NCBI GenBank assembly: GCA_003215055.1
Contig: QCKW01000002.1
Coordinates: forward strand, 37,501 to 101,500
DNA length: 64,000 nucleotides
Direction: 5' to 3'
Source: Pelagibacteraceae bacterium AG-410-N23
Lineage (GTDB): Bacteria > Pseudomonadota > Alphaproteobacteria > Pelagibacterales > Pelagibacteraceae
In this document: piece after piece, positions 37,762 to 48,063 of the stretch
How the letters are laid out: every line of letters begins with the position of its first letter
Position numbering within the stretch: position 1 is the first letter of the stretch
The notes under the pieces: model-generated
Databases searched by the model: none
Seen by the model: only the letters and a program-made list of their open reading frames with translations
Told to the model about the DNA's origin: nothing
Position numbers and translations under genes: made by a program

Positions 37762-38524
37762 TCTTATTTCAATTTTAATAACTAATTATAATAAAGAACA
37801 TTTTTTAAAAAGATGTTTAGATAGTGTTTCAAAACAAAATTTTAAAAATTATGAAATAATAATGTTTGATGATTGCTCTAATGATGGTTCTCTTAAAATT
37901 GCAGAAAAATATAGGAAAATTAAAATAATAAGAAATAAAAAAAGATCAAATAAATCGCCTCCACTAAATCAGATAAATGGCTTAATCAAAGCTTTTAAAC
38001 AATCAAAAGGAGAGATAATTTGCTTATTAGATGGTGATGATTGTTTTAAAAAAAACAAATTAAAAAAGATTTTTAATTTCTTCTACAAAAATCAAAATCA
38101 GAATACTTTATATGATATTCCTCAAATAAAATCATCAAATTTTATTATAAAACAAAAAATGAGTAGTACGATTTGGCCAACAATATTTCCAACCAGTTGC
38201 ATTTCAGTAAGAAAAAAATTTTTCAAAATTTTTTTAAATAATATTTATAAGAATAATTTTTTTAATTTAGAGGTTGATGCAAGATTAGTTATATTTTCAA
38301 AATTTTATATGAATGAATATAATATACTTGATGAAAAATTAACTGATTATAATTTTGATCCGAACGGCATAACTGCTAAAATTAGCAAATTTTCTAAAAA
38401 GTGGTGGTTAAGAAGATCAGAAGCATTTTCATATTTAAAGAATGTGAAAAAAATGAAAAATGAGCCACTAAATTTGAGCTTTGATTTTATGATAACAAAA
38501 TTTGTGGTTTTTTTTATTAATTAA
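37751..38524 (+). CDS. GT2 family glycosyltransferase
   Basis: ISILITNYNKEHFLKRCLDSVSKQNFKNYEIIMFDDCSNDGS, CLLDGDDCF. Confidence 0.92.
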   Translation: MKNNLISILITNYNKEHFLKRCLDSVSKQNFKNYEIIMFDDCSNDGSLKIAEKYRKIKIIRNKKRSNKSPPLNQINGLIKAFKQSKGEIICLLDGDDCFKKNKLKKIFNFFYKNQNQNTLYDIPQIKSSNFIIKQKMSSTIWPTIFPTSCISVRKKFFKIFLNNIYKNNFFNLEVDARLVIFSKFYMNEYNILDEKLTDYNFDPNGITAKISKFSKKWWLRRSEAFSYLKNVKKMKNEPLNLSFDFMITKFVVFFIN

Positions 38525-38527
38525 ATT

Positions 38528-40144
38528 ATGATTCTTTTTTACTTTCCATTAATACTAGTATCTATTTTAGGATATGGTTTTTTTACCAGCAAAAAAATAA
38601 TTGGACTTAGAACTTCAAATTTAGGTTTTTTAGGTATAGTTGGTATTTTTTTTCTCTTACTAATTTCGTACATTAGCACTCAATTAATTGCGCACTCAAT
38701 ACAGTTTAATTCAATAGTAATTTTAATTGGATTAATTTTTTTTTTAATTTATGCAAGAGATTTTTATAAAGAAAAAAGTTTTAAATTATTATTTATTATT
38801 CTTTTTCTATCTTTAATTTTTATATTTGTCGGTAAGAATCACGATGATTTTCATTATTATCATTTTCCTTATATACTTATTTTAACAGAATATCCGCACC
38901 CTTTAGGTTTAGGAAATTTAAACCATGGTTTTAAAACACATTCATCAATTTTTTTACTCTCTTCTTTATTTTCCTTACCAGGTGCGAAATACAGTCTATT
39001 CAATCTAGCACCAGCATATATTTTTATTTTTTCAAATTTTATTATTCTGAAATTAATTTTTGATAAAAATATTCAAAAAAAATATCATTTTATTACTTTA
39101 TTAAGCCTTTCATCGTTTGTTTTTATAAATATCTTTTTTTATAGATTAGGTGAGCATGGCACTGATAGATCGGCGATGATATTAATTATTCTATTTGTCA
39201 TTTATTTACTTCTTTTTATAAATAACAATGAAAAAAAAATTGATCTTGATCATTTGAAAATCCTAATGATTATTTTTTCAATTATAGCTTCATTAAAAGC
39301 ATTTTATTTAATTTATTTAATAATTTTATTTCCGTTACTCAAATACATTATGAGAGATAAAAATTTAAAAGATTTCAAAATTTTTTTTAATAGAACTTTA
39401 TCGCTTTGTGTTTTATTGATAGGTTTTGTATTTTTGACCAATATATTTAACACCGGATGTTTTTTATTTCCGGAAAAAAAAACATGTTTTTTTCAACTAT
39501 CATGGTCACTATCTACTGAGACAGTTGAGTATTTAAGCCTTCATTATGAAAATTGGGCAAAAGCAGGATCAGGAGCTGGATACAGTATCCAAGAAGATGA
39601 AAAATTAATTTATATTTCCAATTTTAATTGGGTTGAAAATTGGATTGATAAATATTTCTTTAATAAAGTTTCAGATTTTATTTTATCTTTAGCTTTTATT
39701 TCTTTAATATTTTGGTTTACTTTTAAAGGATCAAAATTATCAAAAAAAAAGAATAGAAGTTTTAAGTTTTTAAGTTTTCTTTTACTGAGTATATTTGTAA
39801 TGTGGTTTTTGTATCATCCAACTTTAAGGTATGGTGGATATCACTTATTTTACTTTTTATTTTTTATACCTCTAAGTATAATTTTAGAAAAATATAGTGG
39901 AAAAATTTTTAACTTTAATAAAAAGATTCTAATTATTATAATTATAACAATAATTATTTTTTATGGTAGAAATATAGCTAGATTAGAAAAAGAATATAGA
40001 ATTTACGCTTATAATATTCTCCAAAATATAAATTACCCTTTAAATAAGACGTCTTTTAGATATCAATTAAGAATGAAAAATGAAATAAGTGAGAATAAGA
40101 CACAAAAACTTTATAAAAACCGATTTATCTTTTTTAAGAAGTAA
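38528..40144 (+). CDS. Polytopic membrane protein (possible GT-C-type glycosyltransferase)
   Basis: Many TM segments; NHDDFHYYHFPYILIL acidic loop motif near the start; among glycan genes. Confidence 0.55.
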   Translation: MILFYFPLILVSILGYGFFTSKKIIGLRTSNLGFLGIVGIFFLLLISYISTQLIAHSIQFNSIVILIGLIFFLIYARDFYKEKSFKLLFIILFLSLIFIFVGKNHDDFHYYHFPYILILTEYPHPLGLGNLNHGFKTHSSIFLLSSLFSLPGAKYSLFNLAPAYIFIFSNFIILKLIFDKNIQKKYHFITLLSLSSFVFINIFFYRLGEHGTDRSAMILIILFVIYLLLFINNNEKKIDLDHLKILMIIFSIIASLKAFYLIYLIILFPLLKYIMRDKNLKDFKIFFNRTLSLCVLLIGFVFLTNIFNTGCFLFPEKKTCFFQLSWSLSTETVEYLSLHYENWAKAGSGAGYSIQEDEKLIYISNFNWVENWIDKYFFNKVSDFILSLAFISLIFWFTFKGSKLSKKKNRSFKFLSFLLLSIFVMWFLYHPTLRYGGYHLFYFLFFIPLSIILEKYSGKIFNFNKKILIIIIITIIIFYGRNIARLEKEYRIYAYNILQNINYPLNKTSFRYQLRMKNEISENKTQKLYKNRFIFFKK

Positions 40145-40864
40145 ATGTATTTTTTTTTCAAATTAATCGATTTTTTTTATCAAAGAAAAAAATTGCTTTT
40201 TCTAAAAAAAAATATTCCAAATGACATTGATATCTTAATAGATGTTGGAGCTCATCATGGAGACACTATATCAGAATTTTTAAGAATCTTTTCGATAAAT
40301 AAAATATTTGCTTTTGAGCCAAGTAAAAAAAATTATTTCAAATTATCAAAAAAAGTTGCAAAACTTCAAAAAAATTTTAAAACCACTATTGATATTTTTC
40401 AGATGGGTCTAGGGAAAAAAAATGAAACTCTCAATCTCAAAGAGATTTCAGATAATGGAGCTTCAAATACTTTTAATAATTATAATATAGACTCAAATTA
40501 TCTTAAAAAAAAAAGATTTTTTACAACTTTTTTTGGAATTAAAAAATTTATAGACAATGAAGTTCCAACAGAAATTATTTCTTTAAAAAAATTTCTTGTA
40601 GATAGATATATTGAGAAAATTGACTTTATCAAAATTGATACTGAGGGGTTTGAATTTAATATCTTATTAGGACTAGGTGATTATATAAAAAATGTGCATT
40701 TTATATCGTTTGAACATCATTACGATAACATGATAATTAAAAATTATAATTTTAAAGATATTCATAAATTATTAATTGATAATGGATTTGAAAAAATCTT
40801 TAAAATAAAAATGCCTCTAAGAAAAAGCTTTGATTACATTTATCAAAAAAAAAATTTTATTTAA
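40145..40864 (+). CDS. FkbM family methyltransferase
   Basis: DILIDVGAHHGDTISEFLRIF, IFAFEPSKKNYFKL, IDFIKIDTEGFEFNILLGLG. Confidence 0.88.
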   Translation: MYFFFKLIDFFYQRKKLLFLKKNIPNDIDILIDVGAHHGDTISEFLRIFSINKIFAFEPSKKNYFKLSKKVAKLQKNFKTTIDIFQMGLGKKNETLNLKEISDNGASNTFNNYNIDSNYLKKKRFFTTFFGIKKFIDNEVPTEIISLKKFLVDRYIEKIDFIKIDTEGFEFNILLGLGDYIKNVHFISFEHHYDNMIIKNYNFKDIHKLLIDNGFEKIFKIKMPLRKSFDYIYQKKNFI

Positions 40865-40866
40865 TC

Positions 40867-41832
40867 TTAAAATCTTAAAAATTTTTTGTATGAATAAATC
40901 GACTCTTTAATATTTAAATTTTTTTTCCAATTGAATTTTTTTGTGATTTTATCAACTGATGAGTAAGTATCTTTATATTCTTTTTTAGACATTTTTGAAT
41001 ATTTAATGAATAAATTATTGTTATAATTTTTATTTATTAAATTAATTATTTGATCCAATGAAACTGTTTTACCACTTCCAACATTATAAATGTCGCAAAC
41101 TCTTTTTTTTTCACAGAATTTTAAAATTTTTTTTATTAAAAAAGTTAAATCTTTAATATCTAAAAAATCTCTTGATGGGAAAATATAATTTCCTGATTTT
41201 TTTGAAATATATCTAATTGTAATTGGTATTTTTTTTTTGATACTCCGAAAAAATTTAAATAGAAGTCTTTGACTTTTGAAATTATCAAATTCTTTTGCTT
41301 TAAAATTTTTTGTAAGACCAATAATATTAAACAATCTTAAAATAATTAAATTATCAAAACTTTTCTTATGTTGAAGTAAAAATTTCTCAATTTTGAGCTT
41401 TGTTTTACCATAAAAATTTTTTGGATTAGTAGAATGTTTTTCATAAAATTTTTTGATATCTTTTTTTTCAGAATAGACATTAGATGAAGACAAAAAGATA
41501 AAATTTTTTACATTATGTTTTTTTATATTTAAAATAAATTTTTTAGTTTTGGTAACATTATTATTAAAGTATTTTTTTTTATTTTTTTCAGCATCATTGA
41601 CATAGGCAAATGCCGCAGTATGAAGAATAAATGAAATTTTATATTTTTTAACTATCTTAGAAATTTTGTGATTATCTGATATACATGCTTTTATAAATTT
41701 TTTTTTATTATAAACATTTTCTTTGTAAGAGTATTTGAGATCATCTATCCCAATATAATTTTTTTTTGATTTTTCAAATTTTTTACAAATTTCTGATCCA
41801 ATATATCCAGCTGATCCTGTAATTAAAATCAT
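40867..41832 (-). CDS. NAD-dependent epimerase/dehydratase (GalE-like)
   Basis: MILITGSAGYIGSEICKKFE, ILHTAAFAYV, FLSSSNVYSE, FYGKTKLKIE. Confidence 0.9.
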   Translation of the reverse strand: MILITGSAGYIGSEICKKFEKSKKNYIGIDDLKYSYKENVYNKKKFIKACISDNHKISKIVKKYKISFILHTAAFAYVNDAEKNKKKYFNNNVTKTKKFILNIKKHNVKNFIFLSSSNVYSEKKDIKKFYEKHSTNPKNFYGKTKLKIEKFLLQHKKSFDNLIILRLFNIIGLTKNFKAKEFDNFKSQRLLFKFFRSIKKKIPITIRYISKKSGNYIFPSRDFLDIKDLTFLIKKILKFCEKKRVCDIYNVGSGKTVSLDQIINLINKNYNNNLFIKYSKMSKKEYKDTYSSVDKITKKFNWKKNLNIKESIYSYKKFLRF

Positions 41833-41884
41833 ATATAAATTGATTTATTTGTTTAGGTTTTATAAGTAAAGTATAAATTTAGAT

Positions 41885-43039
41885 ATGAAAAAATCCATTT
41901 ATTATTGGTCTCCATGTCTTGGTCCCATTGGCACTGTCAAATCCACAGTAAATTCCGCTATAGCCGCTTCAACTTACGGAAAAATAAAATACCAAGTATA
42001 TATTATAAATTCCTGTGGTGAATGGGATGATTATAAACATTTGTTTGAAAGCCATAATATTAAAATTATCAATTTTAAGTATAAATTTTTTCATAAATTA
42101 CCAAAGCGAGGTTTTCTTAAAAGTAGATTTTCATATCTTTTAATTTATATATTGTGTTTTTTTCCATTATTAAATTTATTAAAAAATTCTAGACCAGATT
42201 TTTTAATTTCACATTTGATAACCTCATTACCGCTTACGATAGTTCAATTGTTTAAGTTTAAAACTAAATTTATTTTAAGAATCTCAGGAATGCCGAAACT
42301 AAATTTTTTGAGAAAAATATTTTGGAAATTCGCTAATAAGAAACTTCACATTATTACGTGCCCAACAAAGGAATTGAAACTGAAATTATCTAAATCAGAA
42401 ATTTTTTCAAAAAACAAAATTCATTTATTATCTGATGCAATTATCGATATCAAAAAATTCAATCAAGACAAAAGAGAAACAGTAAAGAATTTTGAAAAAT
42501 TCGATAAAAAAAGGCTCATTTTTGCAGCAGGAAGGCTTACAAAACAAAAAAACTTTAGTTATCTGATAGAGGAATTTATAAGATTTTCAAAAAAAAATGA
42601 TGATTTTATTTTGATTATACTTGGAGAGGGTGAATTAAGAAAAAACTTAGAGAAGCTTATTATCCAAAAGGGTGCTTATAATAAGGTATATTTATACGGA
42701 TATGTAAAGAATATTTATAAATATTTTTCTAAAGGAGAGGTTTTTATATTAAGCTCTTTATGGGAAGAAGTTGGTTTTGTTATGGTTGAAGCAGCTCTAT
42801 CAAATCTTTTTATTATTTCAAGTAATTGTCCAAATGGACCAAGTGAATTTTTAAACAATGGTAAAAATGGAATACTATATGAAAATAACAAATTGGGTGA
42901 ATTAGAAAAAAGTTTAGATTTATTTTGTAGTTTTAAAAATACAAATAAAGATAAATTTGAGATAAAAAGAAATATATTTCCATTTACAAAATTTAGACAC
43001 TACTTAGCTCTAAATAGGATACTTTCATTAAATAATTAA
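41885..43039 (+). CDS. GT4 family glycosyltransferase
   Basis: IFAAGRLTKQKNFSYLIEEF, LIILGEGELRKNLE, VFILSSLWEEVGFVMVEAALSN. Confidence 0.92.
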   Translation: MKKSIYYWSPCLGPIGTVKSTVNSAIAASTYGKIKYQVYIINSCGEWDDYKHLFESHNIKIINFKYKFFHKLPKRGFLKSRFSYLLIYILCFFPLLNLLKNSRPDFLISHLITSLPLTIVQLFKFKTKFILRISGMPKLNFLRKIFWKFANKKLHIITCPTKELKLKLSKSEIFSKNKIHLLSDAIIDIKKFNQDKRETVKNFEKFDKKRLIFAAGRLTKQKNFSYLIEEFIRFSKKNDDFILIILGEGELRKNLEKLIIQKGAYNKVYLYGYVKNIYKYFSKGEVFILSSLWEEVGFVMVEAALSNLFIISSNCPNGPSEFLNNGKNGILYENNKLGELEKSLDLFCSFKNTNKDKFEIKRNIFPFTKFRHYLALNRILSLNN

Positions 43040-44146
43040 TTATAAGTATTTTTGAACTAATTTGAAATATTGATTGAGATTGAAATTATAATCAAATCTT
43101 TCCAATGCTTTGATTGAGGTTTTCAATTTTTTTTTACATATATTTTTATTTTTAAAATAATAAAAAATCTTTTTAGCTAATTGTTTATGATCTCCGATTT
43201 TGAATAGTAAACCTCCATTTTCATTCAAAAGAATTTCTTTGGGGCCAGTTGGACAATTAGTAGAAATGACAAATTTTTTAAGAGTTAATGCTTCTAATAA
43301 AACATTAGGTAATCCCTCATATTTTGAAGACAAGACAAATATATCAGCAGATTTTAAATAATTATAAACATTTTTATTAGGATCTTTAATTTGAATAATC
43401 TTTTTTAATTTATTTTGACTAATAAAATTTATTAAATTATCTTTTTCTTTTCCCCTACCAATTATAATGAGTTTAATTTTAAGTTTATTTTTTAAATTAT
43501 TTATAGCTCGCAAAATAGTAATTTGGTCTTTTTGTTCAGTCAATCTACCAATATTGATTATATTAAGATATTTCTTTTTAAAAAAATGATTTTTAAATTT
43601 TGAGGAACATTTTCTTTTGATTTCGTTTTTATTTAATGGATTATATATTTTTTTAACTTTGATTTTGAATCTTGTTTCCATCTGATTTTTAAATTGTATA
43701 CTATTTACAATTACTTCATCAGCTGTCGAGACAACTTTTCTATATATAAACTTTTTAATCTTATTATGATACCAGCCTTCTGGTGAAGAATTACTTCGAA
43801 TTATAATTTTAATATTAAATAATTTGCAAAGTAAAATACAATAAATATTTGCTTGAAATGAAATTACAACAAAGTTTCTATCTCTAATGAAAAGCTTAAA
43901 GAGCATGAATAAACAAATCAGGTATTTAATTCTTATATTTAAATTTTCAGGAATTTTTTTTTTAGGTGTAATAAATTTTACCTTTTTAACAAATTTATTT
44001 TTGTACTTTGTAGATGAAGTGCATATGCTAATATCTTTAACTTTCTTTGATAGAAAATTTGAAATTATGATTAAATTTTTTTCTACACCACCAATTCCTA
44101 TAAAGGGCATAAAAATTAGGACTTTTTTAAATTTTTTTTCATCCAT
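43040..44146 (-). CDS. GT4 family glycosyltransferase
   Basis: MPFIGIGGVEKNLIIISNFL, INIGRLTEQKDQITILRAI, VFVLSSKYEGLPNVLLEAL. Confidence 0.92.
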   Translation of the reverse strand: MDEKKFKKVLIFMPFIGIGGVEKNLIIISNFLSKKVKDISICTSSTKYKNKFVKKVKFITPKKKIPENLNIRIKYLICLFMLFKLFIRDRNFVVISFQANIYCILLCKLFNIKIIIRSNSSPEGWYHNKIKKFIYRKVVSTADEVIVNSIQFKNQMETRFKIKVKKIYNPLNKNEIKRKCSSKFKNHFFKKKYLNIINIGRLTEQKDQITILRAINNLKNKLKIKLIIIGRGKEKDNLINFISQNKLKKIIQIKDPNKNVYNYLKSADIFVLSSKYEGLPNVLLEALTLKKFVISTNCPTGPKEILLNENGGLLFKIGDHKQLAKKIFYYFKNKNICKKKLKTSIKALERFDYNFNLNQYFKLVQKYL

Positions 44147-44305
44147 AAATAATTTAAATTTTAATACAATTCTTTTATCACAAAGGTTATTTTAATAATT
44201 ATAAATTTTGAAATAGACTTAATCATTCATTCTAGATATGTTTATTTTTTGTCAATTTAAAAATAATTCTTAAAATCTAGGTATAATTAATATACTAATA
44301 AATTC

Positions 44306-44980
44306 ATGAGTAACTTAACCTTAATTATACCAGCAAAAAAAGAAGCAGAATCTTTACCTATCTTTTTGAAAGAATTGGAAAATTATGACTATGATAAAAT
44401 AATAGTATTACAGTCGGAGGATATCGAAACTATCGAAGCAATAAAAGAATTTAAAAATGTTAAAACATATGTTCAAAAAAATAGTGGGTATGGTAATGCA
44501 TTAAAAGAAGGTATCCTAAATACAGAGTCCAAGTTTTTTTGCATAATTAATGCAGATGGCTCAATGGATCCAAAATATTTGAAAGAAATGTTAGAGCTCT
44601 GTTCAGAGAAGGACTTAATTTTTGCTTCAAGATATTTAAAAAATGGTGGAAGTGATGATGATGATATAGTGACATTTATTGGTAATAAAATTTTTTCATT
44701 AATTGGCAATATATTATTTAACCTCAAATTATCTGATATTTTGTTTACGTATGTGCTTGGTAAAACTTCATCAGCTAAAAATTTGAATTTAAAATATAAT
44801 GATTTCAGGATTTGTGTTGAGTTACCTATAAAGGCAAAACTTAATGATCTTAAATATCAATCTATACCCAGTAAAGAAAGAAAAAGAATTGGAGGTTTTA
44901 AAAAAGTAAATGCTTTAAAAGATGGTTTTATGATTTTGACAGCAATCTTAACATTGTTTTTTAAAAGTATATTTAAATAA
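44306..44980 (+). CDS. GT2 / dolichol-phosphate-mannosyltransferase-like glycosyltransferase
   Basis: LTLIIPAKKEAESLPIFLKEL, SGYGNALKEGI, CIINADGSMDPKYL, FASRYLKNGGSDDD. Confidence 0.85.
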   Translation: MSNLTLIIPAKKEAESLPIFLKELENYDYDKIIVLQSEDIETIEAIKEFKNVKTYVQKNSGYGNALKEGILNTESKFFCIINADGSMDPKYLKEMLELCSEKDLIFASRYLKNGGSDDDDIVTFIGNKIFSLIGNILFNLKLSDILFTYVLGKTSSAKNLNLKYNDFRICVELPIKAKLNDLKYQSIPSKERKRIGGFKKVNALKDGFMILTAILTLFFKSIFK

Positions 44981-45016
44981 AAAACTGAATTTGAAATTGA
45001 AATAATTATTAAAAAA

Positions 45017-46276
45017 ATGTTAAATTATAAAAAAATAAGCCTTTATATATTGTTTGTTTTAAGTTTATTTTTAGGTTTTATATTACAAGAAAATTCAAGT
45101 GGAGGTGCAAAAATTGATCATGATTTTTTTCAAACTTATATAAATTTTTTCTATTTAGATTTTTATGATGGTCTTGAAAAATTTTTAGAAAATCCATCTA
45201 CTATAATTCAATTACCAGTATTTTATATAATTATAAGTTTTTTTTTAAAGATAATTGATAATTTAATTGCTGTAAAATCTGGTTATATCTTAATCTGTTC
45301 TTTTTTACCTTTAATTTTTTTTTTAATTTTGAAAAGAAAATTTAAATTTGAAAAAGAATTTTTATTTTATTTCAGTCTTTTAATTTTTCTATCACCTTAT
45401 TTCAGAACATCTTCTATATGGCTTTTGGGAGATAATCTAAGCTTGATTTTAATATCATTATCGATTTTATTTTTTTTAAAATTTCAAGATAAAAAAAAAA
45501 TATTTGATATATATTTGTGTTTTATCTTTTTAATTCTGTGCTCTTATATAAGACATTATTATTCTTTTTTTATAATATATTATTTATTTTATGTTTATAA
45601 AAATTTAAATTTAAAGCATTTACTTTATTTAATTATCTTATCTTTTATATTTTCTTTACCCGCGCTAATTTATTTAAAATACATTATTTTAAATTATAAT
45701 TTTATAGACACCATCTCCTCTTTTAGTAACACAAATTATTTAAGCTCAGGTTTCATAATTTTAACAATAATTTTGTTTTATTTAATTCCATTTATAATTA
45801 ATAGAGAATTTGTAATATTTAATTATTACAAAGAAAAAATTAAGATTTTATTTTTTATTACATTAATTACTTTTTTTATTTACATAATTGACGTATTTTT
45901 TTTTAAAAATTTGATTATTTTTCCAACAACTGGAGGTGGAGTATTTGTTAAATTAATCTACCAAGTGAGTCCAATTTTAAGAGAAACTTTACTATTTGTT
46001 GTTGTTTTAATCTCCTTTTTGGTAATAGACTTCATATTTCATAAAGATCGTGTTTCTAATTATTTGCTTTTAATTATATTGTTAATATCTCTACCTTTTG
46101 AAGTAATTTACCAAAAATATTTAGATCCTTTATTTTATTTATTGTTTTTTGGTCTTATAAATTCTAGCTACATTAAAGATATCTTTTTAAGAAAAGTTAT
46201 TAGCCTAAATTTTATTTTTATTTATTTTTCATTTTTCTATTTATTTTCATTTTTTTATTATTTAAATTTAACTTAA
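45017..46276 (+). CDS. Polytopic membrane protein, putative GT-C glycosyltransferase
   Basis: About 10 hydrophobic segments; KIDHDFFQTYINFFYL; follows a DPM-like GT2. Confidence 0.5.
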   Translation: MLNYKKISLYILFVLSLFLGFILQENSSGGAKIDHDFFQTYINFFYLDFYDGLEKFLENPSTIIQLPVFYIIISFFLKIIDNLIAVKSGYILICSFLPLIFFLILKRKFKFEKEFLFYFSLLIFLSPYFRTSSIWLLGDNLSLILISLSILFFLKFQDKKKIFDIYLCFIFLILCSYIRHYYSFFIIYYLFYVYKNLNLKHLLYLIILSFIFSLPALIYLKYIILNYNFIDTISSFSNTNYLSSGFIILTIILFYLIPFIINREFVIFNYYKEKIKILFFITLITFFIYIIDVFFFKNLIIFPTTGGGVFVKLIYQVSPILRETLLFVVVLISFLVIDFIFHKDRVSNYLLLIILLISLPFEVIYQKYLDPLFYLLFFGLINSSYIKDIFLRKVISLNFIFIYFSFFYLFSFFYYLNLT

Positions 46277-46291
46277 AACTAGATCAATATT

Positions 46292-47038
46292 ATGCCATTG
46301 GTAAGTATCATAATGCCTTATTATAAAAAGGACCTTTATGTAGAAAAAACAATTGAGTCTATAATAGATCAATCTCATAAAGAGCTCGAGATAATTATTA
46401 TCGATGATGAATTAAGCAAAAATAGTAATGAAGTTCTTAAAAAAATCCAAAAAAAAGATCAAAGAATTAAAATTTTTTTTAATGAACAAAACTTAGGAGC
46501 TGGAGAGTCAAGAAATAAAGGTATAAGTTTTGCCCAAGGTGAATATGTTGCTTTTTGTGATTGTGATGATTTGTGGAATAAATATAAATTAGAAGAACAA
46601 CTAAAGTTTATGAAAGATTTAAGAATAGATTTTAGTTATACATCTTATGAAATAATCGACAAAAATAGTAATATAATTGGTTTTAGGGATGCATCATATG
46701 ACACTTCTTTTAAAAGCCTTTTATTATCCTGTGATATAGGTTTATCTACAGTAGTTTTAAAAAAAAGATTTTTTGATAATCAAAATTATTTTTTTCCAAA
46801 AATAAAAACAAAAGAGGATTTTGTAGTTTGGCTTAAATTACTAAAAGATGGAGTGGAAATGAAAGGTCTTGATAAGAAACTTACTTCCTGGAGAAAATTA
46901 AATGACTCATTGTCATCATCTTCATTACAAAAAATTTTTGATGGTTATAAAGTATATAGATATTATTTAAAATTTAATATAATTAAATCATTTATGTATT
47001 TATTTCTATTATCAATTAATTATCTTATTAAAAGATAA
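46292..47038 (+). CDS. GT2 family glycosyltransferase
   Basis: VSIIMPYYKKDLYVEKTIESIIDQSHKELEIIIIDDELS, AFCDCDDLWNKYKLEEQ. Confidence 0.93.
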   Translation: MPLVSIIMPYYKKDLYVEKTIESIIDQSHKELEIIIIDDELSKNSNEVLKKIQKKDQRIKIFFNEQNLGAGESRNKGISFAQGEYVAFCDCDDLWNKYKLEEQLKFMKDLRIDFSYTSYEIIDKNSNIIGFRDASYDTSFKSLLLSCDIGLSTVVLKKRFFDNQNYFFPKIKTKEDFVVWLKLLKDGVEMKGLDKKLTSWRKLNDSLSSSSLQKIFDGYKVYRYYLKFNIIKSFMYLFLLSINYLIKR

Positions 47039-47040
47039 AC

Positions 47041-48063
47041 ATGAATTTTATTTTTTACTCTATATTGCTTTTTTTTTGTTTGTTTTTTTTAAATAAGTTT
47101 TTACTTAATAAAGATATACTTTTAAGTGAAACAGGAGATAATCATCAGAAATATGCATCAAAAAATAAGGTTCCTCTTACAGGTGGAATTTTAGTTTTTT
47201 TTTCTTTTCTATTTTTTTTAGAAGAAAATAATTTTAATTTAATTTTATTTTTTCTTTTAATTTTAATTTTAGGAATTCTTTCTGATTTGAAATTGATAAA
47301 ATCCGCATCTAAAAGACTTTTGTATCAAGCAATAATTGTAATATTTTTTGTGGTTTTACAAGACATTACAATTGAAAATACAAGAGTTAATTTATTAGAT
47401 AATTTTTTAGATTTTCAGATTTTTAATTATTTATTTGTTTGTTTTTGTATTTTAATTGTAATGAATGGTTCAAATTTTTTTGATGGTTTAAATACATTAA
47501 ATGTTGGGTATTATTTTTTGATTTGTTTGATATTGTTTTATTTGAATATAGACGAGCAGTTATTAACCGATCACCAATTAGAAAAAAACTTATTGGTAAC
47601 TTTAATTGGACTTTATTTTTTTAATTTATTTAATAAAGTTTTTATGGGTGACTCGGGCTCAATTTTATTAGGTTTCATATTTTCAACCTTTCTAATTCAA
47701 ATTTATTATTTAAATCAGTATTTATCCCCTTTTTTTATAATCCTTCTTTTATGGTATCCTAGTTTTGAAACATTGTTTTCCATGATAAGAAAATATGCTT
47801 TTGGAAAATCACCACTCAAACCAGACTCTAAACATTTACACCAATTAATTTTTTATTATGTAAAAAAAAAAATTATTAATAAAACAATTTATGCAAATAT
47901 ATTGACGGCCAATATATTAAATTTATATAATCTAGTTATTTTTTGTATTGCTTTAAATTTTAAAACTAATACACAAATACAGATTTTATTAATTTTATTG
48001 AATTTAATTGTTTATACAGTTATTTATTTAAAGATGTTTGAATTCAGATTTAAGAAAAAATGA
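47041..48063 (+). CDS. Undecaprenyl-phosphate sugar-1-phosphate transferase (WecA/MraY family)
   Basis: KVPLTGGILVFF, LILGILSDLKLIKSASKR, NGSNFFDGLNTLN, VFMGDSGSILLGF, HLHQLIFYY. Confidence 0.88.
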   Translation: MNFIFYSILLFFCLFFLNKFLLNKDILLSETGDNHQKYASKNKVPLTGGILVFFSFLFFLEENNFNLILFFLLILILGILSDLKLIKSASKRLLYQAIIVIFFVVLQDITIENTRVNLLDNFLDFQIFNYLFVCFCILIVMNGSNFFDGLNTLNVGYYFLICLILFYLNIDEQLLTDHQLEKNLLVTLIGLYFFNLFNKVFMGDSGSILLGFIFSTFLIQIYYLNQYLSPFFIILLLWYPSFETLFSMIRKYAFGKSPLKPDSKHLHQLIFYYVKKKIINKTIYANILTANILNLYNLVIFCIALNFKTNTQIQILLILLNLIVYTVIYLKMFEFRFKKK

